From assembly GCA_951394045.1 (NCBI GenBank), contig OX595989.1:744001-808000 (forward strand): a stretch of 64,000 nucleotides of DNA, written 5' to 3'. The DNA is from Nitzschia sp. DOCU1 (lineage: Eukaryota; Bacillariophyta; Bacillariophyceae; Bacillariales; Bacillariaceae). Below the pieces are notes generated by a model. The model searched no databases and had not been told where the DNA came from. It saw nothing but the letters and a program-made list of their open reading frames with translations. The translations under genes were made by a program, and so were the position numbers. Position 1 is the stretch's first letter, and the number at the start of each line of letters is the position of its first letter. This document shows positions 43,246 through 53,955 of this stretch, one piece after another.

Positions 43246-44626
43246 ATGCTTCCTCTGGACTTGGATGTCTGCCAGAAGGCCAGTCGCTATGCGTAAGTTC
43301 CGACGGAGTTGACTTGCCGCTGTTTGAGTGTAGAGTTCCTCGTCGCTCAAGCAGTCTTTTCAAATGATACAGGACTCGGGTTTGTCAGGAGATGACCAAG
43401 CGATCGTCGCTGATCAAGGACTTGAAAGTTGATTGCGTTCCGTACTTTGAAAGGGATGAAATCATGCCCTATTTGGGCGAGAAGCTAGGCAAGGGAGGTT
43501 TCAACAGTGTCTACGAACTAGAGAAGATTGAATTAGACGAGTCATCCCCTTGTTCCGATGAACAACGCCGGCAACGATCGGCCGTAGCCCACAGCTTGCA
43601 GCGCAAGCTTGCCGTGAAATTCCTCAACGAGTCGGCCATGGGGAATTCGAATGTAAGTGCACAAGCAAAGGACGTTTTCGACAGTCCATTAAGACTTTTT
43701 CTCATTAAGTTGTGTGTGAAGGAATTCTGCAACGGCGCGGCTGATTTATTGTTGGAGGCGAAATATCTCAGTGCTTTAAGCAATCACCCACACCCTTCAA
43801 TTATCTCGCTGCATGGTGTGGCAGCGGCGGGTGCTGCTGGTTTCGCCACTGGGCAAATGGGTGGATACTTTCTTGTAGTGGATCGGCTGTATGATACGCT
43901 GGACAAACGCATTGATGTTTGGAAGGAACTGAAGCGACGAAAATTGCGCCATTCGTCGCCTACTAACATTAAATTGTTGCAAGCAATGTTCCTGCAACGT
44001 CTGCAAGTCGCCTGCGATATTTGCTCCGCAATTCGTCACTTACACAATCTCAAAGTGGTCTTTCGTGATCTCAAGCCCGACAACGTGGGTTTTGATTTCG
44101 AAGGTCGGGTCAAACTCTTCGATTTTGGTTTGGCTAAGGAGCTGGATCCACTTCAGCGAACACCTGATGGAATGTATGAAATGAGTGGTGGAACTGGTTC
44201 CAGGAGATTCATGGCCCCTGAGGTCGCTTTAGGTGAGTATTGGCTGTTTCTCAATCGTGCTGTTATAGTCACCATCTCCTTACCATGCTGTCGTGACCCG
44301 AACTAGGCGAGCCGTACAATCTTTCTGCGGACATTTACTCATTTGCCATTTTGTTCTGGGAGTTGGTAGCTCTGGAAAAGGCTTTTGGCAAGCTTAGTCA
44401 AGAAGAGCACAAGAAGACAGTAATTCATGGCAACGACCGACCGCCCCTTAAGCGGGAGTGGCGACCGGCAATCCATTCGATTCTTCAGAATTGTTGGCAG
44501 CGCAACCCCCGGGAACGAACTAGCGCCAAAGATTTGTACAACGAACTCCGGGAGCAAGTTAATATGTACTACGACGATGGGTTCGAGGAGTGCGCGGAAG
44601 GAATGGAGAAGCGACTTTGCATATAG
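43246..44626 (+). CDS. Protein kinase (Ser/Thr or TKL-like)
   Basis: Three exons (43246-43292, 43373-44232, 44307-44626) give 408 residues. The short first exon (MLPLDLDVCQKASRYA) joins in frame through GTAAGT/ACAG. Catalytic elements appear in order: Gly-loop GKGGFNSVYEL, Lys in KLAVKFLNE, the catalytic loop FRDLKPDNVG (Phe replacing the usual His of HRD), metal loop DFGLAKE, and MAPEVAL split by the second intron from GEPYNLSADIYSFAILFWEL. All essential residues are present, so an active kinase is expected. The C-lobe ends normally (CWQRNPRERTSAKDLYNEL). No targeting or membrane segment is seen. A fragment of this gene lies upstream at 41083. Substrates are unknown. Confidence 0.9.
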
Positions 44627-44717
44627 AAGACCATCTTGGGTAAGTGTATTGTGCAAAACGGAATTTAAGAAAAGTATGCTGTGAAATTAGTCTTCAAAAC
44701 TACATAATTCACATTGG

Positions 44718-45533
44718 TTACTTTGGGGGCAAATTTAGCTTGCTAGCGGTAGTGTTCAAACTGTCGTTTTCGTGACCCCAGTTCGACGCCGATGATCCAA
44801 AGTGTCGAGCCATGATCTCACCCGCGTTGGGATCCTCAATGTTAATCTCGACCAGTTTATGAGAGGGATGATCCTTGACAAAAGTTCGTATTCGTTCAAT
44901 ATGTTCAAGATGCCACTGGATCAAATCCTCAGCATTTTTTGATTTTGGGCCGCCCTTGCATTTGGCCAGCCGCGCCGCCATGGATCGAATTCTACCGACC
45001 CAGTTCTCAACACTCCTAGCCCAACGGGTCATATTCCGATGACTCAGAATAAATGTAGCATTTGGTGCTTCTTGATGAAGAATGTCCAAATTCTGGATTT
45101 GAGGAAAGTAGCACTGTCCTAGATTCTCAACATCCATTTGCGCCCAGACTTCATAGTCACCACATGACTTCAGAGGTGGCTTGCCCTTCTCTATTGCCAC
45201 TTTGATGCACAACCCACATAGTAAGTCATTGATACATTTATAATGGCTGGATCGATATCCTGATCTTTTGAAGAAGGCGTGGATGGAAGTTGTCCCAGTC
45301 TTGGGCATACCGACCAAGAGAATAGGTGTAGGGAGTAATCGTTCTGTAGCACCGGTTGGTGGTTTGGGAAGGAGGATGGTGGATTCCACATCTGAAGTTG
45401 ATTCGAGCCTTTGGCTCGAAAGCAAGGTGAATTGAGGCAACAAGAATGATAGAGACAGCAGCCCCATGAACAAAACGATTGGAACTGGGCGCGGTCGTTT
45501 GCGAAGGGGCGGCCACCGCAGAAAACCAGACAT
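44718..45533 (-). CDS. Sulfotransferase-like type II membrane protein
   Basis: 271 residues from the first ATG; the frame runs to 45551 only with GTG. A short cytoplasmic basic N-terminus is followed by a single anchor (IVLFMGLLSLSFLLPQF), as in Golgi sulfotransferases. The PAPS 5'-phosphosulfate loop is ILLVGMPKTGTTSIHAFF near residue 70, and the 3'-phosphate motif fits ATFILSHRNMTRWARSVENW near 160. Six or so Cys could form disulfides. The protein is on the short side, and the acceptor is unknown (carbohydrate most likely). It is convergent with the kinase gene. Confidence 0.8.
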   Translation of the reverse strand: MSGFLRWPPLRKRPRPVPIVLFMGLLSLSFLLPQFTLLSSQRLESTSDVESTILLPKPPTGATERLLPTPILLVGMPKTGTTSIHAFFKRSGYRSSHYKCINDLLCGLCIKVAIEKGKPPLKSCGDYEVWAQMDVENLGQCYFPQIQNLDILHQEAPNATFILSHRNMTRWARSVENWVGRIRSMAARLAKCKGGPKSKNAEDLIQWHLEHIERIRTFVKDHPSHKLVEINIEDPNAGEIMARHFGSSASNWGHENDSLNTTASKLNLPPK

Positions 45534-46121
45534 TGGGCCTTTCCGCTTCACAGGAAGATCAACGCATCCTGTGACTTTTCAAGAGAGCTGAGAGTCAAGG
45601 ACGAGACTGCGGTTTAGAGTTATTGACAATATCAGTACTGTAGTACTGGGGACAGTTACTACTGGACTTCTATACACTTTCACCCCATCGTTTGCCGTCT
45701 TGCATGATTGCTGAAGCGAGGAGGAGCGAGCGAGGACATCGACGACTAGTTCGATTAACCTTGCCCCTGCCAACGGTGCCTTTGGATCCCCAAAATCACC
45801 CGTTCCCCGAAATCTAAATTCCGCACGCCGGGCGGTGAATGCGGATGTCGTTTTGCGATTTGCTTACATATGCATCATGAGTTGTCGGCATATACATATT
45901 ATGGCGCAACTCAATCCGTTGAAGACACTGGACATCTTTCATGTGAAGAAACAGTGAACGGCTGCTCGAAGATTGCAGCCAACAAAGAGAGTGTTTCGAA
46001 CTTCGCTGCGCTGACACCAAGTAGTACTCAACTGCTCGGCCCTCTACATTGTCTCTCACTAACCATGGTTGGGTAGCCGAAGTATCAAGTATTGAAAAAA
46101 CTATTCAAGTGAAAAGTCACG
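45534..46121. other. Divergent intergenic region
   Basis: Between the sulfotransferase-like gene (-) and the coiled-coil gene (+). No gene recognised. Confidence 0.45.
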
Positions 46122-46643
46122 ATGTTTCACCTTAAATCAACTCCTTATTTACGGTCGCATTCCATTCCAAAACGGAGCAACGGAAATGGCGGCCGTGACG
46201 TTCTGGGGAAATCAAAATCAAAAAGCTGGGACGAAAGTCTCCTCCCTAGTCTACCTGAAGGGAAGTCGTGGGAGGATTTCGATTTTGAAGTTGAGGAGAG
46301 CATCAAGGAACTTATGCAAATTGTTAATGCTGGTGCACAGCAGTGTGATTCAGGCCATGCTTCGGGCAAAGACAACGACGTGCCCGACGAAGCGGAACTC
46401 GTTGCTTCATTGACCCAAGAGCAGAAAGAGCTAAAACAAAGGCTAACCATCGTCACTCACATGGTAGAATTAGGGGCGAAAGAAAGCACCATGATGAAAG
46501 TCAGCTCGTCTATGACGCTGGAAAAGTTGGAACAGCACGTGGGGTATCTGCAGAGTGTCAACGAAGGTCTTGCAGATAGTTGTGATATACTGGAATATAA
46601 ACTTGATCTAATACGGCGAGAGAATGATGTTCTACAGGGATGA
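46122..46643 (+). CDS. Small coiled-coil hypothetical protein
   Basis: 173 residues from an ATG. A basic N-terminus (RSHSIPKRSNGN, SKSKSW) precedes an acidic segment (GKSWEDFDFEVEESIKEL). The second half is strongly heptad-like (TQEQKELKQRLTIVTHMV, then LEKLEQHVGYLQSVNEGL), which predicts a coiled coil. No domain name can be given. The uninterrupted frame and the amphipathic pattern support it as coding. Confidence 0.6.
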   Translation: MFHLKSTPYLRSHSIPKRSNGNGGRDVLGKSKSKSWDESLLPSLPEGKSWEDFDFEVEESIKELMQIVNAGAQQCDSGHASGKDNDVPDEAELVASLTQEQKELKQRLTIVTHMVELGAKESTMMKVSSSMTLEKLEQHVGYLQSVNEGLADSCDILEYKLDLIRRENDVLQG

Positions 46644-47444
46644 CGAACCAAGTCTCGATCAAGTCAGTGTTGCTTCGTTCGATCGGGATGTGTTGCCGTC
46701 AAGCATGGGGAGGAATCTAGGATGAGCGCGGGTGCTACTCGATCAGATTGCATTCGGATCCCAGAAGTCGAGCATTCTTTGGGCTGCATTTTGAACAACA
46801 AGCTTCTCGCACTCCGGGGTCCAAAAAACGTAGGTGCTGGAAGCCGTCGGAAGAATTCGAGATGGCATTGATTTAATGACGAAACTCAAAATATTCATTG
46901 TTCCACAGTCAGAAAACTCCTTGATCACAAGATCCATGATGGTAGTCCGATCCTTGGAAAGCACAGGGGTATCGAAATGAACTTGCTTTGAAAACTGAAA
47001 TTGCCAACGTCGAGTTCACGACCACCGAAGATGCAGAAAATGAACGTCACCGCAGTGCCCAAACTTCTTTGCCGTCGAAGAAAATGTGGACTTCAAGTAG
47101 AACAAGCTGGTGAACACAACGGCAGGCACTATTACACTCGTTTAAAAAGCCTCATTTCGATCATTGCACCTCACCTTTACGGGGACGTGCGAACTTCTTG
47201 GGCAATATCCCACAGATGTGGGATATTTGTCCTAGACTGGGCGGTGGCAACGTCGTCGAATGATAATATTCCGTTGGCTGCTGCGGCGCTATGTACGACG
47301 ACGTATCTCGACTCAACCAGCAGTGTTGTGGAGTTGGGCAGCAGAGGTTTCCTAGACCAGAAGAAGATACACAATTAAAGGTAACTTATCTATTTTGCAA
47401 AATAACAACGATTGCTTGATTTGTGTCAACATTGGTCGCCAACT
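46644..47444. other. Intergenic region with possible gene fragment
   Basis: On the minus strand 46743-46998 is open and ends in protein-like sequence (RMLDFWDPNAI), preceded by a TTTCAG acceptor-like site. A second minus open stretch lies at 47177-47374. They might be exons of a small unrecognised gene or a remnant; I could not join them with confidence. Confidence 0.3.
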
Positions 47445-48221
47445 TTAGAAAGGAGGTGAGGGGATGACAACATCGTTCAAGGTGAGCCCCATGAGGTCAG
47501 TCCTGGCGGTCACAGTATTTGCGACCAAGTTTCCACTGACATCTACTCTCTTAAAGTCCGCATCACCTTTCACCTCCAGATCACCTTCAACTAGTTCGTC
47601 TCCGTCCACCTCGACGTCAATAAAATAAGCTTTCGGCTGGGCTTCTTCATACTTTTTATTCGCCAAACGACGATCGCGTCGATCACCAACATCGTCCTTG
47701 TTGAGAGCAACGATCATGTCGTCTCGGAACAAGGAGTCAGTATCCACCACAAGAGTCGAGGTTTGTTCTAACTTCATGTCAACACGGTTGCTGACAATGA
47801 ACTCAGTTGCTGGGGCTGAATCCCTTTCGGGACCTTGTATACGAACATCGTCCAAGAAGGTGGCATCGTCACTGAAGATGGTAGTATTCTCAAAAACAGC
47901 TTTTTCTTCGAACCTGGAAGGCATGCTATAGACACAGTACCCAGAATCGGCATTGTAGGCGGGGGAACAGGAGGCATCGCCAGTCTGCAACTGGCGCCGG
48001 GACATTGCTGGGCCGAGATTTTCAATCGTTTCCTGAAGGTTGGCAATGCGCTGTTCCATCGACTCGATCACTTTCTCTTGCGCTTCAAGCTTGGACAAGA
48101 TTTGATCCAAAAGTTGCTGCATGCCACCATTGCTGTTGCCGCCTCGAAGTCCTGCTTCGCTAGTAGTCGCACTGACGGCGGTGAAAACAGCCATGAGCTG
48201 AAAGCAAAGTTTTCCAATCAT
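47445..48221 (-). CDS. Secreted LRG/RRL-motif repeat protein, member 1
   Basis: 258 residues from an ATG. Signal peptide (residues 1-23), then AGLRGG, a short coiled coil (LLDQILSKLEAQEKVIESME), an RRQLQ motif, a Cys pair in SCSPAYNADSGYCVYSMP, and repeated short strand-like units such as AVFENTTIFSDDATFLDDVRI. The C-terminus ends LTLNDVVIPSPPF. The order matches the genes at 49397 and 53956. The repeats, with hydrophobic positions every few residues, suggest a beta-solenoid stalk, trimerised by the coiled coil. This is inference; no family name is known to me. It is probably a cell-wall or extracellular protein. Confidence 0.75.
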   Translation of the reverse strand: MIGKLCFQLMAVFTAVSATTSEAGLRGGNSNGGMQQLLDQILSKLEAQEKVIESMEQRIANLQETIENLGPAMSRRQLQTGDASCSPAYNADSGYCVYSMPSRFEEKAVFENTTIFSDDATFLDDVRIQGPERDSAPATEFIVSNRVDMKLEQTSTLVVDTDSLFRDDMIVALNKDDVGDRRDRRLANKKYEEAQPKAYFIDVEVDGDELVEGDLEVKGDADFKRVDVSGNLVANTVTARTDLMGLTLNDVVIPSPPF

Positions 48222-49396
48222 GGTTCTGCTGAAATAGTAGTCAATGATAGGGATAGGTTAGCTCAATGTTTCATGCAACACAGACAATAATGATTGGCAT
48301 TAAAGAACGAGAAGACCAACGACTGCGACTAACCACAACGAAAGAATCAGGTGACACACGCATTGTTGAATGAAAAGCGATCGATTGACGACCAAAGAAT
48401 TGTGTTTTGCTAACAATGCACTGACCTATAGTGGTTTCTTGACTCTTCTTCAAAGCTATTCTATCAGTCTTCTGTCCGATACAGTGAAGTCTTTTGATGA
48501 ATGCAGCCCAAGCATCATTTTGTGAGAGTCGTTGGTGTTGCGTCGTCGATGAGAAGTCGATGATGGATCTCGTTCAAGATTTCGGCTGTTTAGACATGAG
48601 AGGCACGACCGACATAGTGTTCGTTTGTCACCGGTCAGAGGAACACAAAACTTGCATCCAATTGGGGTTCGCAACAACTATGGTCAGCACGTGTTTGAGA
48701 AGAAATACATAGGCATTCTGCACGCTTATCCCTCATAGTGGCAACGACGTAGGGATCTGTGAATGAGCAAGCACAGCTTGACGAACGTCGTATACCCAGT
48801 ACTTTTGCTAACGGAGCACATAGTCGGCCTTGCCTTGGTTATGATGTTTCGCGTAGTCGCAAGGTTCCAACTCTCTCATCAAGCAAGCAACCACGCGCTC
48901 CCCCAAATCTAATGCACTGTCACTGATGTTGTCAAGCATACGAGACGGCACAGGACGCCGGGAATGCAATTTACTTCGGATGCCAAAAATACGTACGATT
49001 GATGGCGTGGGGTGCGAAACATCACGGGTGGGATATGAGCCTCGGGCGAGTCAAATTGCATCTTGAAGCAAGAGGGCGGCCGCAGAAGTTCCCTCCACCA
49101 ACGATGACGTTCCATAACTGATGCCCCGAACGTCTAGTCATCCTTGAGATAGGAGATGAGTCTGCCTCTTCCACCATGCGGTCGTTCCCGCCATAGTCGG
49201 TGGGTTCAGTTTGCAATCTGACTCGAAGGCAACCTACACGTCGGCCCGTGCATGGAACACCATTGTGTCGAACGAGCGGCGGTGGCATCGCTGAGATCTT
49301 CCAAAGAAAGTATGTATACGCAATCTTGACTACTTTATTCAGCGGTTATGGAAAAATACGTATCATCTGCACGTCTGAGCAAACATGGGAAATCGA
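48222..49396. other. Intergenic region between family members 1 and 2
   Basis: No gene recognised. It holds the promoter of member 1 and the 3' region of member 2. Confidence 0.45.
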
Positions 49397-50165
49397 CTAA
49401 GGAAATGGAGGGTTGGGAATGGAATCGCCATTCAAAGTGTTTCCCTGCAAATTACCCGACGCGATAATGTCCGTGGCCTTGACGTCACCACTGACAATGA
49501 GATCTCCACCTTTGACTTGGAGCTTTTCAATCTCTGCAGTTTTGCGGACGACAAGGTCATCAGTTTCAATCTCCTTTTCGAATATCACGTCGTCCACAAA
49601 AGTCGCTTCCACATTCTTCTCGACAATGAATTCCGTTGTTTTTGCATGCGCGGAGCGCGGGTGGTGGTGATCGTCTGTTGATACTCCAATGGTAACATCA
49701 TCCAAAAAGGTGGCCTCATCTTGGAACTCTGCACTGCCTTCAAAGATTACATCGTTGTCAAAGTAGGCGAGACCACCAACGCGAAGCTTACAATATCCTC
49801 CGATGCGAACATCCTCATTGAAGACAGTTGTGTTTTGAAAGGTGACGGGACCATCAAATTCGGTGTCTTGTGTGATCTTGAGGGGGCGTACATCATAGAC
49901 GCACTTGTCAAGAATGGGGTCCAGGTGGGGGACACAATCATTGTCAAGGAGACGGCGGTTGTTTTCACTTAATGCGCTCATGATTTCTTGGAGTTCGGAT
50001 AGGACTTGGTTCTGCGATGACTAGTTCGTGTTCCTCGAGCTTGACCAAGATTTTGTCCAAAGTCTCTTCCAGGTGGGTATTGGCAGGGCCCCGAAGGCCA
50101 TCATTTGCTATTGCAGTACCCAGAAGGGTGGACAGGAGGACGATGAAAGCAAGTCTGAGCATCAT
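49397..50165 (-). pseudogene. Secreted LRG/RRL-motif repeat protein, member 2 (single frameshift)
   Basis: The first 51 codons from 50165 give a signal peptide, DGLRGP and a coiled coil ending KLEEHELVIA. One base then shifts the frame near 50012-50018, after which the family pattern continues: QVLSELQEIMSALSENNRRLL, CVPHLDPILDKCVYDV, and strand units (PVTFQNTTVFNEDVRIGG, FLDDVTIGVS) up to LNGDSIPNPPFP. Everything but the single-base break is intact, so this is either a recent pseudogene or a sequence error. No intron fits: the only short GT-AG stretch would be 34 bases and would delete the conserved helix. Confidence 0.65.
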
Positions 50166-51632
50166 TGTGGGATTTCGAAATAGTTGTTGCGAGGTTAGGG
50201 TGGTTCATTGAATCGTTGAAAATGTGAGAGGAAATCAATCCCAGTTGATGGGATGGATTCAATAGCATGCGCCTTCACTCGTGGTTGCATAGGAACCGGG
50301 TGTCCCAGAGGTCCCGAAGGACACGAGAACCATCAAGCCAGGAAAATTCTTGCTAGACAGAAAAATCACGATTGGCCTCGATGGGAATCTAATGTGTCAC
50401 CCACGAGTCGCCCAACTTTGCTCTAATGAGATGACAGGGAGACTGTCTACTAACATATATCTTGGTCAATGCATCAATCCACCGTGGTACTGACTGGAAG
50501 GAGAGTGAAATAGTGTGGGTACCGTACCATTGCCATGCTGCTCCTTATTTCAAGGATCCATCATCAATTCAAACGGAAGAGTGCGGAACCGCTGTTTGAT
50601 AAGGAAGACATGATGCGCAAAAAGCAAGGGTTGCCAAGAACCGATTTGTAATAGTAGTAGGACTAGAACGTGGTTTGTTAGGATCAATATATGCTATGTA
50701 TCATGCGAGAGCGATGCAACGTTTCTCTCTAGCTAGTCCTGGCGGTTCCATTCTTTACTACTTTAATTGAGCACGGAATACCCCATGACCACGCAACTAT
50801 TAGATAATGTATCATCTACCGGTACCGGTATCTATATTCATCGAACCGATTGGCTGAATTTGTTGACAAAACAAATTACTGAGCCCCAACGCTACGTCGA
50901 AGCTGTTTGTTTTAAAAACAGATTCAGATTCCTCGCGTTTCGCGCTTCCCAACGGTGTGCATATTATTGCCGAAATCCGAAGTTTCACAGCGACAAAGAG
51001 AGTTTTCAAGTTCCTCAAAATTGAGTTTACGTCTTATTTTTGTTAAAATCAGGAACTTTTACTTACCTACGCGCGCAGGCAGGCGACACCATACGAAGGC
51101 TTAATCGAATGAAGGAATCCAATGGTCACAGTGGCGGCATGAAACAAATAAGAAATGCGAGTCAGTCGGAGTCAGTCTGGAGTTCAACCATGACGCCACT
51201 CGGGTGTCTGCAGTAGCAAAGCATCTCAACTACCATCTCCATTTCTCACGTCTCTGCTACTCTGGCACTTCAAGTAGTTGTATCAGAAAGCGATACCTCT
51301 TGGACTCGAGACGGCACCTTTCCCGGTGAAGACGTCCAAAGAATGAGACTGGCGTCGCTTTCGGAACACGAACACGCGATGGTGGTGTCGGGAAATGAGA
51401 ACCCGACTTTTCCCCCTATCAGCGAGTAGCGACGGCTTGGTGGCAAAGAAGGAGGAGAAAATCCCATGTCAGGCGTAGAAGAGCAGTTTGCAGTGAGCTT
51501 AAACGAATTCTATCAGCACAATGTTTTCCTGATCCCATTCTTCATTCACTCTCGAAAGCAGCCACGATTATCTTTCGATCTCGCTATATCTTCCGTCATT
51601 GACGACTCTTATAGCAGAGCATTCCACCCAAA
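50166..51632. other. Divergent intergenic region
   Basis: About 1.5 kb between member 2 (-) and the hydrolase gene (+). Only short frames. A doubled ACCGGT (TACCGGTACCGGTA) lies near 50819. Confidence 0.45.
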
Positions 51633-53738
51633 ATGTCCGCTTCCACCATGGAGACTTCGATCTGGTCTCTGGAAACATTTTGTTCTTTACAGAACAACCT
51701 ACTGCAAGATGCCATTACCGCCCAGAATAATCTTCCAGTGTCGTCTGCAGAATTCTTACGACAACTCGGGCTGCCGTCGGCGCATCCTTTTTGCACGCAT
51801 CCAAACCAGACGCTGATTCATCCCATGGCACCTCCCATGGGGCCACCGTCCGACTTTGAATATCCAAGTTTGTGGGATGCAGTCCTTACAGAATTTTGGT
51901 ATCGCGTTCCGCCAACTGCGGCACTCGTCTACCTCTTTGCAAATCTGTTTGCAATCTATCTGGCTCCCATGGGATTCTTCCTGTTGTTACTACTGCTCCT
52001 GTATTCTCATCGTTACGGCGGCGGTGGTGGTGAGGGCAAGGCAAAGTCCTTTCAGGCCATGTGCACAGAAGCACTGTTCCATGCTACCTATTTCTTTTCC
52101 TGGCTTATCATGACAGATGATCAATACGTTTTGGCGTTTGGCCGAAGTTTAGGTGTCATGCTTGTATTGATGTCTTTACGGATCGGACTGGAGCTTACGA
52201 GACATCGACTTGTCTGCAGACCCGGCTCTTTTCACTACCGCTTACTAGCGTTGACAGTGGTGTGTTGGCTCTTGTCCCCGTGGGGCCTCTATGACCGAGA
52301 AGAAATTCTAAATCTCGTCGAGCCCGGCCTCTACTACAATCATGACAATCCAAGGTTCAGTTCCGTGGTCCAACGATGGTCGGAAACACTTCCCGACTAT
52401 GACCGCGAGGCGGCTACCAAGTGGCAATGGACAGGCGATGCTCGAACTGGCTTGCCGTATCTTTTGAATCAAATTGACGATGAGAGCGCTCCCATGTTTC
52501 ATCGCGTTTGGCTGAATACAACCGACGACAATGAATATGTGGCGTTGGATATTGCCTTTCCTGCCACTGGGCATAATGCAAACAATCCTTTGTATCTAGT
52601 CTTGCACGGATTGAATGGAGGAAGCAAGGAAGGATATGTAATGGATCTTGCCGCTTCGAGAACCAAAGCTGGATCGACTGTTGTTGTTATGATAGCGCGT
52701 GGCCTCATGGAAACCCCGATTCAAGGTTGGACGGTACGTACATTGTTTGTTTCCTCTTGGGAACCATGAAGTTTGTGTTTTGCTTGGGACCGATGCCATT
52801 GAACCCTCCCCAATTCAGCATCTCATTACAGCTCGCTCCTCTTGCCTGCATCCATTTCGTCGCCACAGTTTTTCCATGGTATTCGCATCGCAGATGTTCA
52901 TGCCGCGGCATCCACCTTGCGACAACGAGTCCTTCAGCCGCATCAAACACTTGCGGGAGTTGGATACAGCATGGGTGCGATTGTCTTGAATCGATACGTT
53001 TCAACGCAACCTGATGTTGCTTTGGATGTCAGCGTATCCATTTCCGGTGCCTTGTGTACCCTCTATCAGAAAGACTTTGAACGTTCCAAGCGTACTTGGC
53101 AGCGCGTCATTACGGGGTATATGAAAGACATGTTCTTTCGAGGGAAATGGGGAAATAGGTTGCATCGAATGCTTGGTTCCAGTGATTATCAGGGTCTACT
53201 TCGGGCGCAAAACATTGTGGTACGTCTACAGCATGTACTGGGAGAACGGACCGACACTACAAAGAAAAGCATGGAACTCTGAGTCCAGAATGCTTAACAT
53301 GGATTGAAAAGCTCACCCGTGCTTTGCGATGCACTGTTATGCTCTACCTTGCACCAGGAAACTGATTATTATGCGGGAGTCCTGTTCAACGGATATGATA
53401 GTCTGGCAGAGTTTTATACTGTGATGAGCTCCATATTGCCTTACCCTCAGAACAACTCTACACACGCAGATGTACGCCAAAGTATCCCCATTCCCCATTT
53501 AGTCTTACAAGCAATGGACGATCCACTGTCGACGTGGCGCACGAATGCCGCAAGTGATCCTAAAAGCGCGCTCTATCCCACCAAGCTGGTATCGTCCGAG
53601 TCTCAGCCGAATCTTGTTCTTCTCCTTACAGCCACCGGAGGGCATGTCGGGTGGCCCATGAGCTGGTGGCCACACTCTTGGGAATTCATGAACGATATGG
53701 TAGCTGCAGGGTTTGTAGACGCCCTTGCTATTTCGTAA
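51633..53738 (+). CDS. EMB8/YheT-type alpha/beta hydrolase with N-terminal membrane segments
   Basis: Three exons (51633-52733, 52869-53219, 53358-53738) give 610 residues; both introns have GTACGT donors and are phase 0. The N-terminal third carries three or four hydrophobic segments (ALVYLFANLFAIYLAP, FFLLLLLLLYS, ALTVVCWLLSPWGLY). The hydrolase core begins with PLYLVLHGLNGGSKEGYV, which includes the oxyanion HG. Splicing joins QGWT to FFHGIRIADV. The nucleophile is Ser401 in GVGYSMGAIVL; the acid is Asp538 or Asp539 in VLQAMDDPLS; His580 lies in TATGGHVGW. The complete triad suggests activity, perhaps on lipid esters as in ABHD1/3 relatives. The substrate is not visible. Confidence 0.88.
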
Positions 53739-53955
53739 ACGGAACCGACCCGGACTTGGACGAGCAACTAGCGCCGCCGAGATATATGCAAGGCCATCTT
53801 TTCTCATAGCAAATCAACTACTAACGAGACACTCAGATTCTATATCAAGGGTGATTACACTACACGCATTGTTTCTAAGACTATTGGATTCGCTATTTCC
53901 AGTACGAAACAACCACGTTCGTGCCCGAGACATACAACCAGTACGGATATGGGTA

